From an uncultured Clostridia bacterium (GTDB lineage Bacteria; Bacillota; Clostridia; HGM11327), in contig CAJLXE010000101.1 in the NCBI GenBank assembly GCA_905210525.1, positions 1 through 6,330 on the forward strand: a DNA stretch of 6,330 bases, in the 5' to 3' direction. The number at the start of each line of letters is the position of its first letter. The first letter of the stretch is position 1. The notes beneath the pieces were generated by a model. That model worked only from the letters and a program-made list of their open reading frames with translations. It was not told the origin of the DNA and searched no databases. Made by a program: the position numbers and the translations under genes. Of the stretch, positions 1-5,053 are shown one piece after another.

Positions 1-225
1 ATGTTGCCGGGTGTAGCACAGACAATTTTGTCTTTTTACGTAGTTAAGAAAAAATTTTTTTCGGAAGACCTGAAAACTGAATTTGAACAAGTATATTTGC
101 CCGAATATTATGAAATTTACAATGAAATGGTTAATGCAAATGAATTTGAGAAAAGAAGGATGGTGTTGGTAGAACATATTGACGGAAAAATAAAATTACA
201 TGATGTACGTTTTTATGAGAAATAA
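1..225 (+). CDS. Unrecognised protein, possibly 3' part of a larger gene
   Basis: An open frame of 74 codons ends at TAA 223-225. An ATG sits exactly at base 1, but with no upstream sequence visible I cannot tell whether it is the true start or an internal methionine, so the gene may be partial. The product is soluble-looking and rich in charged and aromatic residues (FYVVKKKFF, LPEYYEIYNEM, FEKRRMVLVEHIDGKIKLHD). I see no transmembrane segment or catalytic motif and do not recognise the family. Base composition is clearly more AT-rich than the tetR gene downstream, so it probably has a different history from the operon that follows. There is no obvious terminator between it and the promoter at 276. 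Coding status is likely because the frame is open and codon use is reasonable; function is unknown. Confidence 0.5.
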   Translation: MLPGVAQTILSFYVVKKKFFSEDLKTEFEQVYLPEYYEIYNEMVNANEFEKRRMVLVEHIDGKIKLHDVRFYEK

Positions 226-275
226 GATATGACGGAAAATATAATCCGGGAAATAAAAATAGGATAAACTTATAC

Positions 276-304
276 TTGACAATTACTTTGGAATGTTTTA
301 TAAT
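276..304 (+). promoter_or_regulatory. Sigma-A type promoter of the first tetR operon
   Basis: TTGACA at 276-281 and TATAAT at 299-304 are separated by exactly 17 nt, so both hexamers and the spacing match the housekeeping consensus. Transcription would start around 310-312, inside the palindrome described next and about 27 nt before the tetR start codon. It should drive the whole run of overlapping genes from 339 to 3951. A promoter this strong usually needs a repressor, which fits the gene it precedes. Confidence 0.9.
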
Positions 305-306
305 AA

Positions 307-328
307 TACTAACGAATATTAGTTAGTA
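307..328 (+). promoter_or_regulatory. Probable TetR operator (22-bp palindrome)
   Basis: A near-perfect inverted repeat starts 3 nt after the -10 box. The arms TACTAAC (307-313) and GTTAGTA (322-328) are exact reverse complements, and the central AATATT (315-320) is itself palindromic. Ten of eleven base pairs match; the only mismatch is G314/A321. Length, symmetry and position over the predicted transcription start are typical of operators of TetR-family repressors, and the first gene downstream encodes one. Autorepression is inferred from position, not shown. The right end of the palindrome abuts the tetR ribosome binding site (AGGA 328-331). Confidence 0.8.
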
Positions 329-338
329 GGAACTGAAA

Positions 339-986
339 ATGAAGCAGGAAGATACAAAGCAGAAAATTATTGACAAGGCATTGGAACTGTTTGCGGCGCA
401 CGGATACGATTCGGTCAGCGTCGGAGAGATTGCCAAGGCTGTGGGAATCAAAGCGCCGTCACTTTACAACCATTATCCGAGCAAGCAGGCGATTTTTGAC
501 GCGATCGTGGAGTCAACGGCGAAACAGTATGAGGCGGACACAGGGAAGATTAATATTCATGTGCAGAATGTTGCGCAGGATATTTCTGTTTTTACGGGGA
601 TCACCGAAGATACACTCTTTGAAAAAGTGCGGCAGATTTTTGAGTACTCTCTACACAACCAAACCATCAGTAATTTTCGGCGCATGATGACTATTGAGCA
701 ATTTCGTTCACCGGAGCTGGCAGCTCTATATTCGAAACGTTATGTGGAGCGAATGATTGACTATCACGCCGGTATTTTTCGCGCATTGATTGCTGCAGGA
801 GAGATTCGGGCAGAGGACCCCGAGACGCTGGCAATGATGTATGTTGCTCCTGTGATGACGCTCATAGGCGTATGCGACCGTCAGCCTGAAAAGGAAAGTG
901 AGTGTCTCGAAAAACTCAGAAACCATGTGAGTCTCTTTTTTCACATGGTTCACAGCGACAATTCATGGGGAGGCGAAGAAAAATGA
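339..986 (+). CDS. TetR/AcrR-family transcriptional regulator
   Basis: This 215-residue protein has the size and layout of a TetR-family repressor. The N-terminal three-helix DNA-binding domain spans about residues 7-55, with the helix-turn-helix around 26-46 (VSVGEIAKAVGIKAPSLYNH) and the characteristic YNHYPSKQAIFDAI segment after it. The rest is an all-helical ligand-binding and dimerisation domain, poorly conserved as usual, so the inducer cannot be predicted. The ATG is preceded by AGGA at 328-331 with 7 nt spacing. The gene is first behind a consensus promoter with a palindromic operator, so it most likely represses itself and the genes co-transcribed with it. Its stop overlaps the next start as ATGA (983-986). 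The 3' end contains a perfect 10-bp inverted repeat at 921-950. Family assignment is secure; target and ligand are inferred or unknown. Confidence 0.95.
   Translation: MKQEDTKQKIIDKALELFAAHGYDSVSVGEIAKAVGIKAPSLYNHYPSKQAIFDAIVESTAKQYEADTGKINIHVQNVAQDISVFTGITEDTLFEKVRQIFEYSLHNQTISNFRRMMTIEQFRSPELAALYSKRYVERMIDYHAGIFRALIAAGEIRAEDPETLAMMYVAPVMTLIGVCDRQPEKESECLEKLRNHVSLFFHMVHSDNSWGGEEK
921..950 (+). repeat. Intragenic 10-bp inverted repeat (hairpin) near the tetR 3' end
   Basis: AACCATGTGA at 921-930 and TCACATGGTT at 941-950 are exact reverse complements around a 10-nt loop containing six T residues. It lies inside the tetR coding frame (the NHVSLFFHMVH segment), about 33 nt before the tetR stop and the start of the next gene. 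No T-run follows the stem, so it is not a standard intrinsic terminator in this direction. It could shape readthrough, mRNA stability or access to the next ribosome binding site, or be chance within coding sequence. Confidence 0.6.
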
Positions 987-1630
987 AAAAAACATTGATG
1001 CAAAAGCTTGGACTGCTCGGTATCGTCAGCTTTCTTTCATACACGGCGGCAGTGATATTTGCTCCGCTTGCTTATCCGGGATACAACCCCATGGCTCAGG
1101 CAGTCAGTGATCTTAGTGCGGCAAATGCGCCGTCTCTTTCACTGTGGAATCAGTTGACTGCACTGTATAATGTATGCGAAGTGGTTTGCGTCACTGTTGT
1201 ATGTATTGGCATACAGGGGCAGAAAACCAAACTGCTTCGTATGGGAGTTTATTTGTTTACGGCAATGGAATGGATCTCGGCGGTCGGGTATAGGATGTTT
1301 CCGCTCTCGGACAGCGGCTATGCGGGTACGTTTCAGGATGTAATGCATATGGTTGTCACTGCTGCAGTGGTGCTGCTGTCTATTGTGTCGCTTGTGTTGA
1401 TTATCATTGCGGGCATAAAAGATAAGGATTGCCGCTCCTATGGTATCTGCGCTGCAGTTGCGCTTGTCATGATGCTTGTCGGTGCTCTCGGAATGAAGAT
1501 AATTCCCGCGGATTATTTCGGAGTTGTGGAACGCTTCAGTGTGTTTGCTGCAACAGGTTTCAATGCGGCGCTCGGAATTCATCTTTTTGTCTCGAAAATA
1601 AATAAAGGAGCAAATCAAAATGCAAAATAA
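983..1630 (+). CDS. DUF998-type multi-pass membrane protein
   Basis: I place the start at ATG 983, not at an upstream in-frame ATG (902) inside tetR. The 983 start has GGGGAGG at 967-973 with 9 nt spacing, forms an ATGA overlap with the tetR stop, and leaves a clean hydrophobic N-terminus. The 215-residue product has about six predicted membrane helices (near residues 9-30, 55-77, 84-104, 119-144, 153-174 and 184-203). The short loop with SDLSA around 42-46, the histidine-containing helix (VMHMVVTAA, 120-128) and the YFGVVERF segment near 178-185 resemble the DUF998 family, whose biochemical role is unknown. It is the first gene after the regulator, so it may take part in the response that TetR controls, for instance at the membrane, but no substrate can be read from the sequence. 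It overlaps the next gene by 11 nt (1620-1630). Confidence 0.8.
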   Translation: MKKTLMQKLGLLGIVSFLSYTAAVIFAPLAYPGYNPMAQAVSDLSAANAPSLSLWNQLTALYNVCEVVCVTVVCIGIQGQKTKLLRMGVYLFTAMEWISAVGYRMFPLSDSGYAGTFQDVMHMVVTAAVVLLSIVSLVLIIIAGIKDKDCRSYGICAAVALVMMLVGALGMKIIPADYFGVVERFSVFAATGFNAALGIHLFVSKINKGANQNAK

Positions 1631-2247
1631 AATATATCCACGTCCGCACGATAGGCAGACGGTTTATTTAAAAGACGTCATTACAGGTCCGAATATCAAA
1701 GTCGGAGACTATACGATCTACAACGATTTCGTGCATGACCCGTGCGATTTTGAAAAGAATAATGTTCTTTACCATTATCCGATCAACGGTGACAAGCTGA
1801 AAATCGGAAAATTCTGTTCTATTGCCTGCGGTGCAAAATTTCTGTTTACAAGCGGAAATCATTCGATGCAGTCGCTTGCAACCTATACTTTCCCCATTTT
1901 CTTTGATGAATGGGGGCTTGATGCGAAAAATATCTGCGATGCATGGGATAACAAGGGCGATACGATCATAGGAAACGATGTATGGATCGGCTACGAGGCT
2001 GTTATTATGTCGGGTGAAGATAGGTGACGGCGCAATAATAGGCACACGCGCGGTCGTTACAAAAGATGTGCCGCCATATACTGTTGTCGGCGGGGTACCC
2101 GCAAAGCCAATACGCAGCCGCTTTGATGATGCGACTATTGAGAAGCTGGAAGCCATGTGTTGGTGGGATTGGGATTACGAAAAAATCAAGCGCAATATCT
2201 CTGCCATTCAATCGGGAAATCTTGCAGCATTGGAGCGTGCGGAATGA
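1620..2247 (+). pseudogene. Vat/CatB-like hexapeptide O-acetyltransferase, frameshifted
   Basis: Two overlapping frames together encode one xenobiotic acetyltransferase of the left-handed beta-helix type, the family of streptogramin A (Vat) and CatB-type chloramphenicol acetyltransferases, which transfer acetyl from acetyl-CoA to a drug hydroxyl. Frame one (from ATG 1620, AGGAG at 1606-1610) carries YHYPINGDKLKIGKFCSI, the catalytic-type histidine in SGNHSM (His81), and GDTIIGNDVWIG. It loses homology at about 2013-2016 and stops at 2027. The family resumes in another frame from GTG 2014 with VKIGDGAIIGTRAVV, then GGVPAKPIRSRF and WWDWDYEKI, and stops at 2245-2247. Restoring 2 nt (GGTGAAG to GGTGTGAAG) gives the usual VIM-x-GVKIGDG junction and 209 residues, the normal family length. 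As written the product lacks the C-terminal coils and acetyl-CoA site and should be inactive. Substrate class is inferred from family; a sequencing error cannot be excluded. Confidence 0.88.
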
Positions 2248-2420
2248 AACCGACAGTCATTGACCCGAAAAACACAACCCGTGCAGCGGCGTTTGACCTT
2301 TGGATGGGCGTGCCCAATTCGATGGTGGCGCTTTTCAAAACGCTTAATGTCACGCTTCTTGTGAGGTTCAGCCGCAAGCGCGGACTGAAATTTAATTTGC
2401 ATTGTCGGCAGTTGATATGA
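2244..2420 (+). pseudogene. CatA-like (CAT-fold) O-acetyltransferase, N-terminal remnant
   Basis: The ATG at 2244 overlaps the preceding stop as ATGA. The 58-codon frame matches the N-terminus of the chloramphenicol acetyltransferase fold: VIDPKNTTRAAAFDLWM and later LVRFSRKRGLKFN line up with the ID-x-x-N-x-x-R and L-x-R-x-x-x-x-x-G-x-KF positions of CatA-type enzymes. It resembles the CatA-like families of Clostridia that are not proven to act on chloramphenicol. Full-length relatives have about 210-220 residues. Here likeness ends at about residue 50 (near 2395), followed by LHCRQLI and a stop. The catalytic HHxxxDG motif that sits near the C-terminus of the family is absent, and I do not find it in any frame before the next gene, so the loss looks like a deletion of roughly three quarters of the gene, not only a frameshift. 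The peptide cannot be an acetyltransferase. Confidence 0.75.
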
Positions 2421-2448
2421 GACATAAATAGGAAAAGAGGGAAAAACG

Positions 2449-2963
2449 ATGTCCAAAAGAGGACGACAATACATTGGTATTTTTGCAGCGATTGTTGCTT
2501 ATTACCTGATTCATGAGGGAGCACATCTGCTGTATGCCATCTGTGCAGGCGTGTTCCGACATATAAAATTTATGGGGCTCGGGTACAGGTCGATGTCTTC
2601 GCTGAGCGCATGACAGATACGCAGCTCGGTATCTTTTGTCTTGTGGGAGTAGCTTCAACCTTTGTTGCGGGTTATATTTTAGTGCTGATTGCAGATGTAA
2701 TCTGCAAAGTTAAAAGTGCACTGCTTCGCGCAATACTGTACTACATAACGATTGCGTTTCTGCTGCTTGACCCACTTTACTTGAGTGTGTTATGCGGATT
2801 TTTCGGCGGCGGAGATATGAACGGTATAGCACTTCTGTTGCCCGAGTGGGCGGCAAGGGTCGGATTTGGTGTGTTACTTGTTGTGAACGGATTTGTTTTT
2901 TGTAAAAAGGTTTTACCTACCTACAAAAAATCGTTTTCAGATACGGAGATAAAAAATGAATGA
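2449..2963 (+). pseudogene. HEXXH (M50-like) small membrane protein, frameshifted
   Basis: ATG 2449 follows an AGAGGG site (2436-2441). The first frame gives 54 residues with a hydrophobic helix bearing HEGAH (residues 22-26), an HEXXH zinc motif as in site-2-protease-like M50 peptidases, and stops at 2611-2613. A second frame, open with VQVDVFAER before ATG 2610, continues to 2963 with three hydrophobic segments and LLDPLYLSV...GGGDMNGI, where an aspartate could be the third zinc ligand. Adding one G to the GGG at 2581-2583 joins them as GLG-VQVDVFAER-MTDTQLG into a 171-residue protein, so I read this as one broken gene. The break also creates an ATGA (2610-2613), so the 117-residue C-terminal part could still be translated by coupling. 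The 3' end overlaps rsgA by 8 nt. A protease role is inferred from HEXXH within a membrane helix; the family is not firmly identified. Confidence 0.7.
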
Positions 2964-3951
2964 ATTGCGTGCAAGAGTTATCTCTCAGCAAAAGGGACTT
3001 TATAAAATAAGCAATGGAACGGAAGTAAAATCTGCATCCGTATCCGGCAGATACCGATATGAGGCGAGGACGGTTTCGGACTACCCCGCGGTTGGCGATT
3101 ATGTTATAGCCGAATGGTCGGATGATGACAGTTATGCCGTGATTACGGGGTTGTTTCCGAGGAAAAGCTGTTTTATCAGGAAAGCGGCGGGCACGGGAAA
3201 TCAGGAACAGGTTGTTGCAGCCAATGTTGATACCGTGTTTATCTGTATGTCGCTCAACAATAATTTCAATATCAGACGACTGGAAAGGTATCTTGCCGTC
3301 ACTTACGACAGCGGCGCCGTACCTGTGGTCGTTCTGACAAAATCTGATATTTGCTCCGATACGGAGAGCAAGATATGCGAAGTGCGTGATGCTGCGCCGG
3401 GCGTGGATGTGCTGGCGATCTCGTCGCTTGACGGAAATTATGAAATGATAATGAATTATATCCTGCCGGGCAGAACTGTGGCGTTTATCGGTTCATCCGG
3501 AGTGGGCAAGTCCACACTCATCAATAAGCTTACCGGTACTGACAGCATTGCTACTCGCGAAATCGGGAACGACGACAAGGGTAGGCATACGACAACTCAT
3601 AGGGAACTGATTACACTTCCGAACGGTGCTTTTGTCATCGACACGCCGGGTATGCGTGAGCTTGGTATGTGGGACAGCGGCGACGGCATTCATACGGCGT
3701 TTGCGGACATTGAAAGATTATTCTATGCGTGCAAATATTCAAATTGTACACACACCACAGAGCCTGGATGCGCTGTTCGGCAAGCGTTGGAGGACAGAAC
3801 ACTTGACGCCGCTCGCTGGGAATCGTATCGAAAGCTGAAAACCGAAAATGAATTTGCTGCAGACAGCAGTCGGTATCTTGAAGCCAAACGTGCAAAATTC
3901 AAAGAGATTGCCAAGATCAACAAATCTGGCAGAAAAAACAGATACAGATAG
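2956..3951 (+). CDS. rsgA: RsgA/YjeQ-type ribosome small subunit-dependent GTPase
   Basis: The 331-residue product has the full RsgA architecture: an N-terminal OB-fold (about 1-70, with VGDYVIAEW), a circularly permuted GTPase domain in the order G4-G5-G1-G2-G3, and a C-terminal zinc finger. Visible motifs are TKSD (128-131, G4 with T for N), SSL (156-158, G5), the P-loop GSSGVGKS (179-186), GRHTTTHREL (209-218, G2) and DTPG (229-232, G3). The zinc ligands fit C-x4-C-x-H-x5-C at C259, C264, H266 and C272. RsgA binds the 30S subunit and couples GTP hydrolysis to late maturation. GGAG at 2945-2948 with 7 nt spacing supports ATG 2956. The gene is last in a TetR-controlled run beside acetyltransferase genes. 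In Firmicutes the housekeeping copy usually sits with prpC, prkC and rpe, so this is probably a second, accessory paralog (inference). All key residues are present. Confidence 0.92.
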   Translation: MNELRARVISQQKGLYKISNGTEVKSASVSGRYRYEARTVSDYPAVGDYVIAEWSDDDSYAVITGLFPRKSCFIRKAAGTGNQEQVVAANVDTVFICMSLNNNFNIRRLERYLAVTYDSGAVPVVVLTKSDICSDTESKICEVRDAAPGVDVLAISSLDGNYEMIMNYILPGRTVAFIGSSGVGKSTLINKLTGTDSIATREIGNDDKGRHTTTHRELITLPNGAFVIDTPGMRELGMWDSGDGIHTAFADIERLFYACKYSNCTHTTEPGCAVRQALEDRTLDAARWESYRKLKTENEFAADSSRYLEAKRAKFKEIAKINKSGRKNRYR

Positions 3952-4410
3952 AATTTTACGGAAAACTACAAAAAATGAGCACTGACACAAGAAGAACCTG
4001 CTGAAAGGACGATGTAAAAGCACTTTTTGATTCAAAAGAGGATGATTTATATGATGGGAACAGAATCAGAAATGTGTTCAGATGCATAAATAAATACACG
4101 ATTTATATTATTTTTGATAGATTTGTGGCTCGTGTCTGTTTTGGCACGACCGCAATTTATTTAATACAATAAATACCGAAATTTAGTTTGTGTTTCGGAT
4201 TCGGGATGATAATACGAATATTACAGATAAACTATATGAGTTCCGAAAAAGGCAGGATTTTCGCTTTTATTGTTTGGCCATTGAGCGAATGATCGGAACG
4301 TATACATACGTTGAAACCGACAAGAGGGGGATTTATTAAGGTTTTCCCAATACGTTAGGCATATGTTATTGCCGAATTATAAACTATTTGTGAATTTTAT
4401 TGCGGACAGA
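3952..4410. other. About 460-nt stretch without a recognisable gene
   Basis: This AT-rich stretch lies between the two operons. I see no RNA gene, insertion-sequence end or convincing terminator. It has two weak open frames: one without a good start from about 4005 to 4172, and one with GTG at 4190 ending at TAA 4337-4339 (49 codons, including DKLYEFRKRQDF and YVETDKRGIY) without a usable ribosome binding site. Both may be remnants of a decayed gene; I recognise neither. Small inverted repeats occur at 4130-4149 (7-bp stem with one G-T pair, 6-nt loop, no T-run after it) and 4297-4312 (AACGTAT/ATACGTT around 2 nt). The first operon therefore has no clear terminator here. Confidence 0.5.
4297..4312. 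repeat. Short inverted repeat, possible protein-binding site
   Basis: AACGTAT at 4297-4303 and ATACGTT at 4306-4312 are exact reverse complements around the two bases AC. It stands about 100 nt upstream of the second tetR promoter and does not resemble the operators at 307-328 or 4431-4468. It could be a regulator site or chance; nothing else in the sequence supports a role. Confidence 0.3.
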
Positions 4411-4439
4411 TTGACAAGCCTTGTTTGTTGATATATAAT
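4411..4439 (+). promoter_or_regulatory. Sigma-A type promoter of the tetR-CPBP operon
   Basis: TTGACA at 4411-4416 and TATAAT at 4434-4439 are separated by exactly 17 nt, again a perfect consensus. The -10 box forms part of the left arm of the palindrome at 4431-4468, so repressor bound there would directly block polymerase. Transcription should start near 4446 and read through the regulator into the protease gene. Confidence 0.9.
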
Positions 4440-4468
4440 TTGAGTTATGTATAATTCAAATTATATAT
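4431..4468 (+). promoter_or_regulatory. Large palindromic operator overlapping the -10 box
   Basis: A 38-bp inverted repeat is centred between 4449 and 4450. The 13-bp outer arms (4431-4443 and 4456-4468, core TATAATTTGA / TCAAATTATA) pair without mismatch. Inside them TTAT (4445-4448) pairs with ATAA (4451-4454), and only two of nineteen positions fail (4444/4455 and 4449/4450). It spans the -10 hexamer, the predicted transcription start and the leader up to the base before GGAGG. It is longer than a minimal TetR operator and could bind two dimers, or form a leader hairpin in RNA. Repression by the adjacent TetR product is inferred. Confidence 0.8.
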
Positions 4469-4480
4469 GGAGGTGCGAAT

Positions 4481-5053
4481 ATGCCTGCAAAAGTAAAAGT
4501 CACAAAAGAGATGATCATTGATGCAGCCTTTGAGATTGCCCGTGAGACGGGTGCGGAAAACATCAATGCAAGGACCGTGTCGGAAAAACTGAATTGCTCT
4601 ACACAGCCCGTAATGTATCATTTCGCGACGATCGAAGAATTGAAAAGGACGGTTTATGCAAAGGCAGACCGTTATCATTCGGAATATCTGATGAATATAA
4701 AAGACCGGGAAATTTGTGTTACGCTTGGGATTGGACTGAATTATATCCGTTTTGCGATTGAAGAGCCGCATTTGTTCCGTTTTCTTTTTCAGTCGGATTT
4801 TTTTAGCGGAACTACCTTGCTTGAACTGATAGACGCTGAGGAGCTTACCCCTGTTCTTTCGGCTATGCAGGGAGCCATGGAAATCAGTATGGAACAGACG
4901 AAAAAGGTTTTCCTGACCGTTTTTCTGTTTGCTCACGGGTATGCAAGTATCATAGCAAACAATTCATTAAAATATGATGAAGAACTTGTAAGCTCCCGTT
5001 TGGAACAGGCATATAGAGGCGCAATATTGGCAATACAGGAGGAAATAAAATGA
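4481..5053 (+). CDS. TetR/AcrR-family transcriptional regulator
   Basis: The 190-residue protein has an N-terminal TetR DNA-binding domain (about 7-55) with the helix-turn-helix near 29-50 (NARTVSEKLNCSTQPVMYHF) and the typical IEELKRTVY continuation. The C-terminal all-helical part (FLTVFLFAHGYASIIANNSL near 144-163, then a helix ending AILAIQEEIK) resembles the WHG-like ligand domains of some TetR regulators. GGAGG at 4469-4473 with 7 nt spacing fixes ATG 4481. It differs clearly in sequence from the other TetR at 339, so the two are not a recent duplication. Its promoter carries a 38-bp palindrome, making autoregulation likely. The stop overlaps the protease start as ATGA (5050-5053), so the membrane protease is the obvious regulated partner. 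Its ligand is unknown. Confidence 0.94.
   Translation: MPAKVKVTKEMIIDAAFEIARETGAENINARTVSEKLNCSTQPVMYHFATIEELKRTVYAKADRYHSEYLMNIKDREICVTLGIGLNYIRFAIEEPHLFRFLFQSDFFSGTTLLELIDAEELTPVLSAMQGAMEISMEQTKKVFLTVFLFAHGYASIIANNSLKYDEELVSSRLEQAYRGAILAIQEEIK

Noticed and set aside
902..982. In-frame ATG at 902 as the start of the DUF998 protein
   Set aside because: It lies deep inside tetR and would add a polar, unrelated N-terminus. ATG 983 has a strong GGGGAGG site and an ATGA overlap with the tetR stop.
2157..2243. Longer version of the CatA-like frame starting at 2157
   Set aside because: The extra N-terminal stretch overlaps the acetyltransferase in another frame and has no family likeness; the match to CAT proteins starts at Met 2244.
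1978..2247. A separate gene starting at ATG 1978
   Set aside because: The first residues from this ATG are out-of-frame nonsense; family likeness begins only at GTG 2014. It is the second half of the frameshifted acetyltransferase.
4051..4089. A 12-codon leader peptide (MMGTESEMCSDA) with an AGAGG upstream
   Set aside because: It has no regulatory codon run and no attenuator after it, and it is not positioned before a gene; too short to support.
4130..4149. Intrinsic terminator for the first operon
   Set aside because: The stem TCGTGTC/GGCACGA is only 7 bp with one G-T pair, and the sequence after it is CCGCAATTTATTT without a proper T-run.
4176..4198. CCGAAA/TTTCGG stem as a terminator or operator
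   Set aside because: Six base pairs around an 11-nt loop is common by chance in AT-rich DNA and no T-run follows.
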